Assembly (NCBI RefSeq): GCF_036850765.1
Contig: NC_089495.1
Span: 196,247,847-196,311,846, forward strand
Reading direction: 5' to 3'
Source: Saccopteryx bilineata
Taxonomy: Eukaryota > Chordata > Mammalia > Chiroptera > Emballonuridae
DNA: 64,000 nucleotides
This document shows positions 34,421-46,263 of this stretch, piece by piece. Each line of letters begins with the position of its first letter. Position 1 is the first letter of the stretch. The position numbers and the translations under genes are program-made. The notes under the pieces were generated by a model, which saw nothing but the letters and a program-made list of their open reading frames with translations, did no database searches and was not told the origin of the DNA.

Positions 34421-37320
34421 CTTAGAGTGAATGGTCAATGTACTAGAAAGTACCTGACGTTTCCATTTCTATAACCTAAGATTACATCTGGAACCAGCTC
34501 TCTAGGTCACCTGGAGAGTGAATAGAAATAAGGGTGTAGATGCCTAGCGTGTTCATCATTCATTCATGAACTAGGTTTTTATCGAGCAAGCATGTGCTGT
34601 TTGCCAGGCAGCTGCCCCGTGAGCTTGCTGTCCTGGGGGCTCAGAATTGGATTTCTGATGAGGGTACATACAGTTCACTCGGTTTTCATCAGGTGTTTCC
34701 TGAGAGCCCCGGTGTTCCCAGCACCGTGCTAGACCTTGGGCATACGCGTCTGGATAAGCAGGGCAGTGATACGGCAAGAACTGCATTTCCCAAAAGCCCG
34801 GAGATCCCGAATAAACAATGGTGTAAATGTTTCCTGGGGCAGGTATATCTACAGGGTCGGTGAGGGCCTGGAGGAGAGGAGATTCCTTCCCCTTGGAGGT
34901 TTGGAAAGGTCAGAAAATCGTTCTGGAGGAGGGGACCCGTGAGCAGCGCCTGTGGCGTTTCAGGGGGAGCGGGGAGCACGAGCAGAGGTGAGGTACGACT
35001 GGCTGAACTGGGAGCTGCAGCGGTGTGGGCGGGGCAGCCGGGTGCGAGGGAGCGCAGGGCCGATGGTCCAGGCTGGAAGGGGCTCTAGTTTTAAGCTCCG
35101 GGCTGTGCTGGGAAGCAGTGCCACCCAGTGGTTGGGCACAAGCTCTGCCTGTGGACCGACCCACATTTTCTTCTCAGTTCTGCCACTTACTGGGGTCACT
35201 GTGTGACCTTGGGCAAGTTAACAGCCTCTCTGAGCCTCCGTTTACTTATCAGTCTTATATTGGGGGTCGACTACTTCTTGCAGAGAATCGTATTGAGGAT
35301 GACATAGCAGAAGCCCAGCGCAGCCCCTGGGACATGATGAGTGCCCATAGAAGGAAATTCCGTGTTAGCGATTTGCGCCAAGATGTCCTGGCTGGATTTA
35401 AGAGAAGTTTGGGTCTGGAGAATTGAGAGCCCCCTTGTATGTTGACACTGACCAGTTACCTGGAGGCTGAGGAACATCTCCGTACAAGAGACTTGACAGT
35501 GCCCTGGGCGGTGAGGAGCAGAGAGCGGACGAAACTGGGACATCGGGGGGACTCCTGCGTGTGGCTCTGTGTGTTCTCGGAGGCTGGAGCGTGGCATCAT
35601 TCCTATCACTGCCCTCATCCGGGAGTTTATCCTTTGACGCCTGGGCAGGGCAGAGGAGGGCACCATCTCTGATAGAGGCCCTGTCATCTCACGGAAGGAC
35701 ACAGAGCCCCATGGGGAGTTGTCAGTGCCTTGCATCCGGGGCTGGTGCCAGCCTGGTGAGCGGGGTCCAGGCGTGACCGAGTGGCAGCTGCCCAGACTTC
35801 TCACTCGCCGCGAGGCCCACGTCTCACCCTTTTCAGAAGCATCTGCAGAGATGCTTTCAGAGAAGTTGGAGACCTCCCGACTGCCCACCCGTCCCGGTGT
35901 CGTTCTGTAAACAGAACTGGCAGATGAGCAGTGCGACCCACTCTGGAGGACCTGGAACATGGCTCTGCTTTAACAAACAGCTTGGGAACACCCCAACCCC
36001 ATGAAGTTTCCTTGGGTCTGGAAGATGGAAGAGACCAGAGAGAGGGAGGGAGCTAGGACAGCCCTATAATTGTATAGCTGGGGAAGCAGACTCAGAGAGT
36101 GAAGGGAGTGGCCCAGAGTCACACAGCAGGTCAGTGGAAAGGCAGGCTTGTGTCTCCTGGCCAGTGTTCTCTCCACACCCCTCACAGCCACTTGTCCCAC
36201 TCACCTAAGAGGTCTGCCGGCCAAACGGTGTCGCCAGGATCAATCAAAAGCCCTCACCATTCACCTCAGCTGGGTGCCCCTAATTCTGCCTGTAGAGAAC
36301 GCTGTGTTCTCCTTTGATATTTATTCATCCAACCCTTCCATCCCCCCATCCCCACCCCCTATCCATCCATCTTTCCATCTTTCCTTCCTTCCCTCCCTCC
36401 ATCCCCTCCCCTCCCTCCCTCCTTCTCTCCATCCATCCAAAAGCATTGATGCACATTTGCCTCAGGCCCTTTCCGTGTTGGCTGTACAAAGGTGAACACT
36501 GTAGGGGTGAATTTGGGCCCCCCATGTAAGCAGGGAGGGTCTGGAGTCACAACTGTTCCAGTAAATATTTCTCCTCTGATTTCTCCATAACTCCTGCATT
36601 TCCTCACTTATTGAACCAATTTCCATCCTTCAGTAACTTGCAGTCTCTTTGATTCATACTATTGTATAAAATATATTTTTCTTCTTTTTCCCACGTAGAA
36701 GTTGGCCGCCTGTCTGAGGCATTGTTGCTGGGTGTGACAGGGAGATCCAGGGATAACTTTTGAGGCCGGGGGTCCGGTATAGCTCTGGTTTTTGGGGAAG
36801 ATCAGAATTACATTCAGAGGCCACAGGCCGTGGAGAAGATTGGAGGGAACTTCTCAGAACAAACCTGTCTGAGTTACAGGCGAGGGTTGTAGTCTTACAT
36901 TCCCTCTCATCTCCTGAATGTTATGGAAAATATTACTTTCACCTCCGGGTTGGTAATGGTGGTAAAAGGGATTTTTTCTTATTTGGGACTCGTTTGTTTG
37001 AGTTAGGTCTTTTTGGTTATAAGTGAAGGAAACTTACATATTGGTGATAGTAGAGACAGAACAGCATGGAGGCCAACAGCTCCAGAATTTGAAACATCCC
37101 AGTTTCAACCCCTAAGGAGGGGCAGGTTTAGGTAACCCTGTTTGTCTCAATACAAATCCCAAGGAAGGGTTCAACTTAGGTGCCCACTCCAAACCCACCA
37201 GCTGTGGCCAGGGAAGTGAGGTTATAGTATATGAAATGATGGCTTTGGTAGTAACCATGGGAATGGTGGGGAAGGTCCCAGAAAAGAGGGCAGCTAGGTT
37301 GGTATAGGGTGTTAGGACCT
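34421..37320. other. Intergenic stretch with MIR remnants and pyrimidine-rich tracts
   Basis: 35105-35350 is a near full-length MIR (CACTGTGTGACCTTGGGCAAGTTAAC core, plus strand). 36080-36150 is a second MIR piece. 36335-36440 is a CCAT/CTTC simple-repeat region. The 229-codon minus frame 35271-35960 overlaps the MIR and is not supported. Confidence 0.45.
35105..35350 (+). repeat. MIR SINE
   Basis: Contains the conserved MIR core GTGTGACCTTGGGCAAGTTA and TCTGAGCCTCCGTTTACTTATC, with flanking parts extending about 100 bp each way. Confidence 0.8.
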
Positions 37321-37599
37321 TTTTTTAAGTGAGAGAAGGGGAGATAGACAGATTTCTGCATGTATCCCGACCAGGATCCTCCCGGCAACCCCTGTCTAGG
37401 ACCGATGATTGAATCAAACAAGCTATCTTCAGAGCCTAAGGCTGACTCTTGGACCAATCAAGAGGGGAAGAGAGAGAGAAGGGGAAGAGGGAAGGGAAGA
37501 GAAACAGATGGTTGCTTCTGGTGTGCCCTGACTGGGGATTGAACCTGGGACGTGTGCATGCTGGGATGACTCTATCCATTGAGCCAACCGGCCAGAGCC
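37321..37599 (-). repeat. Diverged Rhin-1-like SINE
   Basis: TTTTTTTAAGTGAGAGAAGGGGAG, CCGACCAGGATCCTCCCGGC, GGTGTGCCCTGACTGGGGATTGAACC and head GAGCCAACCGGCCAGAGCC. Shorter and much more diverged than the other copies. Confidence 0.8.
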
Positions 37600-38814
37600 T
37601 ATGGGGCTAGGACTTTAACATATATTTTTGGGGGACACAATTCAACCAATAACAGTTGTCTGGAGACATAAGTTCCTTGCCACGACTTTTCAACATGGCA
37701 GCTGGCTTCAAGCCAGCAAGGGAGAAAGAGAGGAAGCCTACAAACTGGAAGGCTCGGTCTTCTTCGACCCGGATCTCAGAAGTGACATCTCATCCCTTTA
37801 CTGTGTTACCACTGAGGCACTAGGGCCAGCCCATCCTCAAGGGCAGCAGAATAATGGTGTGCTTATCCAGGGGTGAGATCGCTGGGAGCCGCCTTGCAGG
37901 CTGCCTGTCACACCCACCACGGAACAAGGTTGCTGGTTCATCCACCAGATCCCATTTCTGCTGGTTGAAAGCTGCTCCCAGGGGACTTTCTTTCTTGGTT
38001 TTAGTCCCAAAAGTTCTGTTTCCTGGGAAACCCCGTAGTCCCTGGCAAACCCAAACAGTTGGCGCCCCGGCATGAACGAAGCCTGCTACCCGGGCACAAC
38101 GGACTCAAGAAACAATGGCATGCTACCATCTCACAAGGTGAGATTGTGTACCGGGTCCAGTGTACCAACAGCTGGCACGCAGGAGGGAGAAGATGTGGCT
38201 TAGCATCGCTCACGGGAAAGAGATCGGGGCTTTTGTTTATTCTGAGCTCCGTAGTGGCCGGAGTTCGGCGTGACCCTCCCGAAAGCAAACGCAGTGGAGG
38301 CAGCAACGAAAGCTTCGCTAAAGGACAAGACTCACTACAGCAGGCAAAATGCAGGACCATCAGAGGAGCCGCTGTCAAAATCTGGAGGACTTCACACTGA
38401 GTTGAGAAGATAAAGTAGGATGGGACGAAAATAAGCTCTCGGCATGCCAGAGGAAGAGGCAAAGAGATGGCACTGGTTGTCACAAGCAGGGCAAGAGACA
38501 GAGGGCACGGGAGTCTGACTTTACACGCAAATGCTTCGGCTTATTAAGGAAAGATGTCATGGTGAATGTCTGAGACCCACCAAAAGCATCCACGTTGCTA
38601 TGGTGATGCCGTTGGAAAACAGGGTGGGGGGTGCCGTTGGAAAACAGACAACCCCGTCTGCAGTTGTCTACTGACGGGGTTCCTGGGACAGAGAGGGACA
38701 CAGGCCTTTTAGATTTTTTTTTTTCCTGGTGTCACTTTTCCAGATGTCACTGCTTGGGGAAGTGGATCTCAGATGCGAGCGTGGATCAGACCTGGAAGAC
38801 TTGTTATGACCCAG

Positions 38815-38935
38815 ATGGCTGCGTCCCGCCTCCAGAGTCTCTGACTCAGTAGGTCTGGGTGGGGCCCGAGAACGTGCATTTCTAACAAGATGCAACCAGG
38901 CGATGCTGATGCTGCTGGTTCAGGAGCCACTACCC
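38815..38935. mobile_element. MER20-type hAT MITE fragment
   Basis: CTCTGACTCAGTAGGTCTGGGTGGGGCCCGAGAACGTGCATTTCTAACAAG followed by GATGCTGATGCTGCTGGTTCAGGAGCCAC is typical of the MER20/MER5 group. Confidence 0.7.
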
Positions 38936-39452
38936 CGGGCAAGGAGACCCAGGGCTGGCTTGCCCTTAGAGTCAAGGAAACGGAACCATATCTCTCCCAC
39001 TCATGTTCATGACTTTTTCCGCTGTGGATCAAATGAATGAGCACGTGTGTGGGCTTCTGAGTTCATCTTAACTTTTGACATCCCACAGTGAAGGGGCTCC
39101 CTATTCAGATTATCTGATTGTCAGACTTCTTCCACCAACCCAGTATCTTCATGCTGAAATGTTAGAAATATTGTCATCAAAACCCCCTGATAGGAGAAAT
39201 ATGCACTATGGGCCTTTCCCCTACCTAAACCCTGGCTTGCACATTAGAACTCCCTGGGATTTAAAAATCCCAATGTCCACCCCAACTCAAATGAATTAAA
39301 TCAGGACCTGGTGTGTGTGTGTGGGAGCATCACTAGTTCAAAAGAGGTTTCTTAGGTGATTATCATGATCCTATACAGCCAGGGCTGTGAGCACTAATCT
39401 TTTCCTTCTTCCCAGAAGTGGTAACAGGTCCCACGCGGAGGTAATTCTAGGC

Positions 39453-39624
39453 CAGTGGTCCTCAACCTTGACTGCACATTAGAATTACCTGGGGAGTAAA
39501 ACTCAATGCTCAGGCAGCAACCCAGACCAGTTAGCTCAGAATCTCAAGGGATGAGATCCAGGCATCGGTACTTGTTAATATGCTCAGGGTGATTACAGTG
39601 TATAGCCAAGGTTGGGAACCACTG
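39453..39624. mobile_element. MER5A-type hAT MITE
   Basis: CAGTGGTCCTCAACCTTGACTGCACATTAGAATTACC at the left and GGTTGGGAACCACTG at the right are inverted ends. Complete but diverged copy. Confidence 0.8.
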
Positions 39625-40199
39625 GCCTAGAAGTCTCTTTCCAAGGGACCTGTCACTCACTCTTCCAGGTTTTGGCAGGGGGAGGTTAAATGCCTGGCTC
39701 AGAGCATAGGAGTTATAAAGGCTTGTCCCAGCCTCCAGGAGCCCCCCCTTCTGAGCTCAGTGACACCAGAACACCCCGAGGTCTGATTTTCAGCTTCTCA
39801 GAACCCTTTCCCCAAGCTTCTAACCCCCCTTAAAAGCTTCTTTTCTTTGTTGTCTCTGCTCTCAGGTGGTAGCTATTCCTTGAAGTTGCTATTGAATACT
39901 TTGATACTCTTAGGGTTCTCTTTTTGCCTTTTCAGTACCTAGGTAACACTTTTATCTCCAGTTAAGTTATTTACTTTAAATTATTTCTATTAAGATAACT
40001 GGTGTGTTTTTTGTCTCCTGACCAGATCCAGACTGATACACTGAGATACGCAGAAGAGGGAAAACCAGAACTGATGTACGGAGAGTTTGTGCCCTTGGAC
40101 GTAAGAAATGGAACAAATATAACAGAACAATATCCAAAGAGGAAATGGAGGAAGACATTCCCAACGTGAAGGTAGATTTAGGCATTTCTGTCTCTAAAG

Positions 40200-40555
40200 C
40201 AGCAGTAGTCAACCTGGTCCCTACCGCCCACTAGTGGGCGTTCCAGCTTTCATGGTGGGCGGTAGTGGAGCAACCAAAGTATAAATAAAAAGATAGATTT
40301 AACTATAGTAAGTTGTTTTATAAATATTCTGCCAAACTTGGCGAAAATCCGACATAAAGTGCTTTTGGTAAGTAATTATTATTATATGCTTTAACTTGCT
40401 GTAACTCTGCTTTATAAATTTTATACAGTAAAGTTACTTCCCTACTTTATAAATCACCATGACTGTGGAACCGGTGGGCGGTTAGAAAATTTTACTACTA
40501 ACAGAGATACAAAAGTGGGCGATTGGTATTAATATAAAAAGGTTGACTACCCCTG
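40200..40555. mobile_element. Non-autonomous hAT element, complete
   Basis: Ends CAGCAGTAGTCAACCT (40200) and AGGTTGACTACCCCTG (to 40555) are inverted. Flanking octamers CTCTAAAG (40192-40199) and GTCTAAAG (40556-40563) agree at 7 of 8, a hAT-type duplication. Contains repeated GTGGGCGGT motifs and no coding frame. Low divergence of the ends suggests a bat-lineage family. Confidence 0.85.
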
Positions 40556-40563
40556 GTCTAAAG

Positions 40564-40846
40564 GGTTACCGAGTAAATTTAGTGGGAATTAAAAAAAAAG
40601 AAAATTAAACTAACAGTGGGACACGGACTCTGATGAAACCGTTACAGGGCAAAAATAAAGAAAGGCTGATGACAACAGAGGAAGGAGAAGGGGGTTGTTG
40701 TCTTCAAAGAAAATAAAATTTAAACAGCCTTGGCTTTTCAACTCTGACTGTAGATTCCAGAAGCAAATGAAACCATGAGGGAAACTGAAGGAAAAAGGAT
40801 GGGATAGAGAATTTCATGCCCAAAGTTGATATATTTACATGTGACT
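40564..40846. other. Unique sequence
   Basis: A-rich, no gene or repeat recognised. Confidence 0.35.
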
Positions 40847-40863
40847 CAAATAGGTAGGGATTT

Positions 40864-41187
40864 TTTTTTTCTTTTTTTGGTATTTTTCTGAAGCTGGAAA
40901 CGGGAAGAGACAGTCAGACAGACTCCCGCATGCGTCCGACCGGGATCCACCCGGCACGCCCACCAGGGGCGACGCTCTGCCCACCAGGGGGCGATGCTCT
41001 GCTCCTCTGGGGGGGTTGCTCTGCCGCGACCAGAGCCACTCTAGCGCCTGGGGCAGAGGCCAAGGAGCCATCCCCAGCGCCCAGGCCATCTTTGCTCCAA
41101 TGGAGCTTTGGCTGCGGGAGGGGAAGAGAGAGACAGAGAGGAGCATGCCAGGCCCATGCTCTACCGCTGAGCCAACCGGCCAGGGCC
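40864..41187 (-). repeat. Rhin-1-like SINE lacking the box B region
   Basis: Perfect 17-bp duplication CAAATAGGTAGGGATTT at 40847-40863 and 41188-41204. The body jumps at about 41140 from AGACAGAGAG to GAGCATGCCAGGCC, so roughly 95 bp present in other copies, including GGGAATCGAACCC (box B complement), are missing. Confidence 0.92.
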
Positions 41188-41204
41188 CAAATAGGTAGGG
41201 ATTT

Positions 41205-41418
41205 AGCAAGCGTGTCATTCACATATCCTTCCTGAGGGCAAGGGGGCGGGGCGGAGACACTGGAGAATGCGCTTTAGTCCACAAAGAACTCACGAGGGTA
41301 GTATCTAGCCTTCCTGGAAAGGGCAGTTGCTGCATGGTGGCGTGCTTTGAAACAATTCATGCCTAAAATTAAATATAATTAACCATGGAAAAATGATAAA
41401 ACAGAAGGTTGTGTTATA
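41205..41418. other. Unique sequence
   Basis: Nothing recognised between the two SINEs. Confidence 0.3.
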
Positions 41419-41630
41419 ATTCTTTTCTCTTTCTTTTTTTTCCCTGAGAATGAAAAGGGGAGAGAGAGAGGGAGGGAAAGAGTGAGAAAGAGAAACATCA
41501 ACTTGTTCCACTTAGTTGTGCACCCATCAATTTCTTCTTAGATGTGCTTGAACTGGCAACCTTGGGGTCCGGCCGGCAACCTTGGGCTCTGGGGCGATAC
41601 TCTATTCACTGCACCACTGACCAGGGCATG
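41419..41630 (-). repeat. Old tRNA-derived SINE and adjacent TATC microsatellite
   Basis: TTTTTTTTCCCTGAGAATGAAAAGGGGAGAGAG, GAACTGGCAACCTTGGGGTC, head TATTCACTGCACCACTGACCAGGGC. A (TATC)n run follows at 41649-41680. Confidence 0.72.
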
Positions 41631-41909
41631 GTTATTATTCTAAAATATCTATCTATCTATCTATCTGTCTATCTATCTGCATATCCCTGTGATTTTACTA
41701 TAAAAGACTGAGAAAAATTCCCAGAGCATACCAATAACAACCAGAAACTGGGGTGAGTAGAGGGTTAGGAAGAAGAAGAGGGTGAGAAGACAGATAAAGA
41801 CTCCCCTTTATCTGTCATAAGGGGAGTCAACTGCTGCTTTTTAATTTCTGAACTTGATAGCATTCTGTTTAAGGCGTTAGCAGAAGGTAGGGAAAACAAG
41901 AGAGTTCGT

Positions 41910-42135
41910 GCCTTAGTCTGTTCGTGCTGCATAACAAATACCACCGACTCCACGGCTTATAAAGAGCAGATGTTTATGTCCCACGGTTTGGGAGGCCAAA
42001 GTCCAAGATCGGGGTGCCAGCGTGGTCAGGTTCCGGAAAAGGCACCCTCCAGGGTCACAGACTGCCCATTTCTTGTGTATCCTTATGTGGTGGAAGGGGT
42101 GGGGGAGCTCTCTGGAGTCAGGGGTCTTTACTCCC
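41910..42135 (-). mobile_element. MaLR LTR fragment, complement
   Basis: CCTTAGTCTGTTCGTGCTGCATAACAAATACC, ACGGTTTGGGAGGCCAAAGTCC, GGTGGAAGGGGTGGGGGAGCTCTC follow the MaLR LTR order (complement). Only about half of the LTR is kept. Confidence 0.75.
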
Positions 42136-42169
42136 AGGTCCATAATTGTCCTTCGTAAACTGCGCCCTG

Positions 42170-42400
42170 GGATGAGAGGAGCAAATTGGCAGATGGTGGG
42201 AAAGTTGGGGTTTGGGATCCTGCAGACCTGGACTTCAGACTCGGCGCCATGATTAACTGCTGTGCAACCTTGGGCAAGACACTTTGCCTCTCTGAGCCTC
42301 CATCTCTCCAGCTATAAAACCTGTAATATTTCCTCCTCTCACAGCATTTGGTTAGAAATTAAATGAGGCCCTTTCTAGGAAATGGGCAGTGCTTGACTGC
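42170..42400 (+). repeat. MIR SINE
   Basis: AACCTTGGGCAAGACACTTTGCCTCTCTGAGCCTCCATC is the MIR core, with flanking parts both sides. A hAT MITE piece (ending GTGAGAACCACTGG) follows at 42420-42518. Confidence 0.75.
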
Positions 42401-42518
42401 AAGCAATCCATGTGGTCTTGCCGGATATCAAACCACCACTGTGACAATCAATTATAACTCTAGGCGTTACTAAGTGTCCCTTGGGGGACAACACTGCCCT
42501 AAGTGAGAACCACTGGAA

Positions 42519-43992
42519 TAGAGAGACGCATGTGGAAAATGCTCTCCAACAGAGGATGATGTTTGCCTCTAGGTGGCGTGATTTGGGGGAAACTACCCCC
42601 CCCCATTAGTCTGTTCTACATTTTTGAATGCAGAATCTACAAAGTGCATGCATTCAGGTGGTGAATAAGACACAGATTTTCAGTGTGTTACCTTATTACC
42701 TTTTGTGAAACCAGAGGCCAAGCAGCGCCCCGTCTGTTCTCTCCTCTGGCCCCTATGAGGAACTACGTCCGTCTTCAAACCTCTTTTGTGTGTGACTAGT
42801 TGGCAAGTGGAAAGGGCGCAGTCTGTGTGGGTTTTCCGCTCCTGCTGAAGCTGTGCTCTGGGAGAGAAGGGAGGTGATTAGCACAAAGTCTTCTTCCTCA
42901 GGGCAGACAGAACGGAGCGGGCTTTGTGCAGAGACCTTAACAGCTTCATGCTTTTATTTCAAACAAGCAGACGCGCAATTTGTTGACAAAAAAAAAAAAT
43001 CATCCACAGAAACACCCGTTAGGCAGCAACGCACCTGAGCTGCTTGCTGTGCTCGTGGCAAGAATCTCAAGGACCCCCAAGGCGGAGCCTCATCGTGTTT
43101 ACAGCGTGGCTCCGAAACGGACAGGAAATGTGCCATTCAGGCTGATTTCTCCATTTTTCCCGGTTGCGCTCCGATTTTTAAAAGAGATCAGAATTCCATT
43201 TTTTCCCAAAGAAAGGGAGCGCAGATTCACAGATTTCATTACCGACTTAAAACAAATTGAGCAAAAAAAAAATTAGGGGGAATTTTTTTTCTCCGTTCAC
43301 AGCAAGGCCTCCTTTTGAAACCAGCCAACATCTGTGCACTTAAGTGCCGTCTGCTAAGGTCTGAGGAAGTCAGTTTCTGGGATACGTGTGAGTTCATTGA
43401 CTCTGCCTCACTTTCGAAAGCTGAATAGGCATGAAGAAATCATCTTCTAGCTTTTTTTCTTCTCTTTAAATAAGAGTAGAAAGAATGATACATCTGCCAA
43501 GCAAGTTTGGATGGGCCATTCAGGTCTCATAATAAAGGGATGTGGAGTGCCACATTAGGCTGGAACTGGGCCAGGCACCGGGGCAGCATTTGAGGATTTG
43601 CTGTTTTTGAGGTTTTATTTATTAATTTAAAAATCACATCTAGTGTTCCTTTTCTAAGTATAAAAAAATATGTATTCACACTAGAGCTCTGCTTTCAAAT
43701 ACAGTAGTAGCCTCTAGGCATGTGAAGTTATTTCAATTTCAATTTCGATTAATAAAATCAAATAAAAAATTACAGGTCCTCTGCCAAAGAAGGAATGAGA
43801 AAGGGGTCTTATTCTTTCCTCCCACCCATCAGAATCACTGCTGTGGAAAGGTGGTAGATTTTCTCCTGGTCTTTTTTTCTAGCACTTTCCAAAAAGTTGT
43901 TTTAATGGGGCTATAGGTTATGTATAGGAAGCATCTTCTCTGTATATCGTACTGTCCACCTAACCTTTTATCACAATACTTTTCCCATTTTT
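42519..43992. other. Unique stretch, candidate conserved non-coding sequence
   Basis: No repeat recognised over about 1.4 kb, which is unusual in this window. 42840-43440 keeps many CpGs and A-runs. No supported gene: frames of 60-98 codons only. Confidence 0.4.
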
Positions 43993-44008
43993 AAAATACA
44001 TGCTTTGA

Positions 44009-44364
44009 GCCCTGGCCAGTTGGCTCAGTGGTAGAGCGTCGGCCTGGTGTGCAGGAGTCCTGGGTTCGATTTCCGGCCAGGGCACACAGGAGAAGCGCCC
44101 ATCTGCTTCTCCACCCCTCCCCCTCTCCTTCCTCTCTGTCTCTGTCTTCCTCTCCCGCAGCCAAGGCTCCATTGGAGCAAAAGATGGCCCGGGCGCTGGG
44201 GATGGCTCCATGGCCTCTGCCTCAGGTGCTAGAATGGCTCTGGTCATAACAGAGCAACACCTCCTGGTGGGCGTGCCAGGTAGATCCCGGTCGGGCACAT
44301 GCGGGAGTCTGACTGCCTCCCCGTTTCCCACTTCAGAAAAATATAAACAAAACAAAACAAAAAT
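44009..44364 (+). repeat. Rhin-1-like SINE
   Basis: Head GCCCTGGCCAGTTGGCTCAG at 44009, tail of AAAC units. Near-perfect duplication AAAATACATGCTTTGA (43993-44008) and AAAATGCATGCTTTGA (44365-44380), 15 of 16. Confidence 0.93.
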
Positions 44365-44380
44365 AAAATGCATGCTTTGA

Positions 44381-45854
44381 AAACATAATTTATAAAGTTT
44401 TCTGCTTGGAAGGATAATCTAGCCCTCTGATGGGAAATTGAAGTTAAGGAGAAAGCAACATTCCTCCTAAAATCTCACCCCTCGGAGATAAAAATCTTCA
44501 ATCTCTTGGTGAGCATGCTTTCCCCCAGTTCTCTGGGCATGAAGGCACAGGTGGGCACAGAAATAGTTGGCTTTATTAGGGATACTTGCCTGTCAGTGAA
44601 TATGGAGATAGATACATTGTTCCTTTTATTAGATGCAGATCATCTCAAAGTGCAACAGGTGTTTGAGTCTTGCTGCTCCACCCGATCAGTTCCTCCCCTC
44701 TTCTGCAGAGTTCTCACCTTCCGTCAATTTTTCCTTCCCTCCTTTCTCCCCTTCTTCCCTCCTATTCCTCCCTTCTTCCATAACTGTCCTCTGTGCCAGG
44801 CACTCTGCTAGTGTAAGAGCCAGAACAGTGAAGAACATCACTAAGGTCCTACTGTCAAGGAGTTTATGTCCTGAGTGGAGGAGGCAGACAAGACCAAGGG
44901 AAGTGCTCTGAAGCAGGCAGCCTGATCGATCGATGCAACTTGGACCCTGGAGTTGGTCTGGATGGATTCAGTCCTCACTCCCCCACCTGCTTCCTAGGGG
45001 TTCTGGGTGGTGCAGAAGGCAGATGGCTGCCAGGGGAGAGCGATGATGCAGAATGAAGTGACCTGCGCTGGGTTTGGAGTGGCCAGGGGCACTGGACTTG
45101 GGGCCCAGATGCTGACGTCGCTCTGGACCAGTGGTTCTTACTCAGGGCTGATTTTGTCCCCCTGGCGATCATTGCACAGTGTCTGGGGACATTTTTGGTT
45201 TTCATGACTTGGAGGATATGCTACTGGCATCTAGTGGGTAGAAGCCAGGGATGCTGCTAAACCCGTACAGTGCCCAGGACAGACCCACACAGAGAATGCT
45301 CTGGCTCTAAATGTCAACAGTGCTGAGGTTGAGGAGCCCTGCTCGTAGGGTGGAGAGGGGAGGCTGAGCCGGGGTTGTGGAGGGTCTTTAGGAGGAGGGA
45401 TGACCATGAGGAGGGGAGAAGAGAGCTTGAAGGGGCAGCTGTAGGGGAAAGCCATGGCCAGGGCGTGGCAGTGAGGAGCAGTGCGCATGCTTCCTGCAAA
45501 CTGGACCTGACGTTGTGTGTACGCGCGGGAGGGTGGAAGGAGCACCTCCAGCTGGAGAGGGCTTCCGGGAAGGGGGGTCCTGGGGGGCCAAAGCTCCGGT
45601 GGAGAGAGACGGTGCAGTTGCTGAGCATTTGGTGAAATGGTTAAGCGTGGGGGTGAGTTTGTTTACTTGGAAGGGGTGTTCCTGAGGGCATAGGAAGAAG
45701 GTTGGTAGGGAGGGGTGCAACGGAAGGTGCGTCAGGCTAAAGAAAGCCAGGAGCATCGTGGGGGTGACCATGGGGGCAGGGGCAGGGGCAGGGGCAGGTG
45801 TGGTCAGTTAAATTCTTGGCCCCTTTCGCAGGATCTCTTATGTTAGAAGTTGGG
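44381..45854. other. Intergenic stretch with an L2-like piece and a hAT MITE
   Basis: 44785-44885 (TGTGCCAGGCACTCTGCTAG ... CAAGGAGTTTATGTCCTGAGTGG) is L2-like. 45130-45345 is a MITE. 45775-45798 is a (GGGGCA)n hexamer run. No gene supported. Confidence 0.4.
45130..45345 (+). mobile_element. hAT-Charlie MITE
   Basis: CAGTGGTTCTTACTCAGGGCTGATTTTG ... CTACTGGCATCTAGTGGGTAGAAGCC ... GAGGTTGAGGAGCCCTG: near-complete copy with inverted ends. Confidence 0.75.
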
Positions 45855-46263
45855 GCCCTGGCCGGTTGGCTCAGTGGTAGAGCATCGGCATGGCGTGCGG
45901 AAGTCCTGGGTTCGATTCCAGGCCAGGGCACACAGGAGAAGCACCCATCTGCTTCTCCACCCCTCCCCCTCTCCTTCCTCTCTGTCTCTCTCTTCCCCTC
46001 CCGCAGCCGAGGCTCCACTGGAGCAAAAGATGGCCTGGGCGCTGGGGATGGCTCCATGGCCTCTGCCTCAGGCACTAGAATGGCTCTGGCTGCAACAGAG
46101 CGATGCCCCGGAGGGGCAGAGCATCGCCCCCTGGTGGGCAGAGCATCACCCCCTGGTGGGTGTGCCGGGTGGATCCCGGTTGGGCGCATGTGGGAGTCTG
46201 TCTGACTGCCTCCCCGTTTCCAGCTTCAGAAAAATACAAAAAAAAAAAAAAAAAAAAAAAAAA
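45855..46263 (+). repeat. Rhin-1-like SINE, full length
   Basis: Head GCCCTGGCCGGTTGGCTCAG at 45855, ends CAGCTTCAGAAAAATAC and an A-run to 46263. No clear flanking duplication was found. Confidence 0.92.

Larger units (their letters stand above)
37600..40191. other. Intergenic stretch with old MITEs
   Basis: Contains MER5/MER20-type pieces at 38815-38935 and 39453-39624. 38020-38480 is unique and moderately CpG-retaining; the open frames there (38001-38483 minus, 38059-38400 plus) overlap on opposite strands and are unsupported. Confidence 0.4.

Noticed and set aside
35271..35960. 229-codon frame on the minus strand, the second longest in the window
   Set aside because: It overlaps a MIR in the antisense direction, has no recognised domain, no clear promoter or splice pattern, and composition typical of G+C-rich non-coding DNA.
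39445..39632. Perfect extension of the MER5A inverted repeat into the flanks (TTCTAGGC / GCCTAGAA)
   Set aside because: hAT target sites favour CTAG-like palindromic octamers, so a palindromic flank can arise by target preference; it is not a direct duplication and needs no special explanation.
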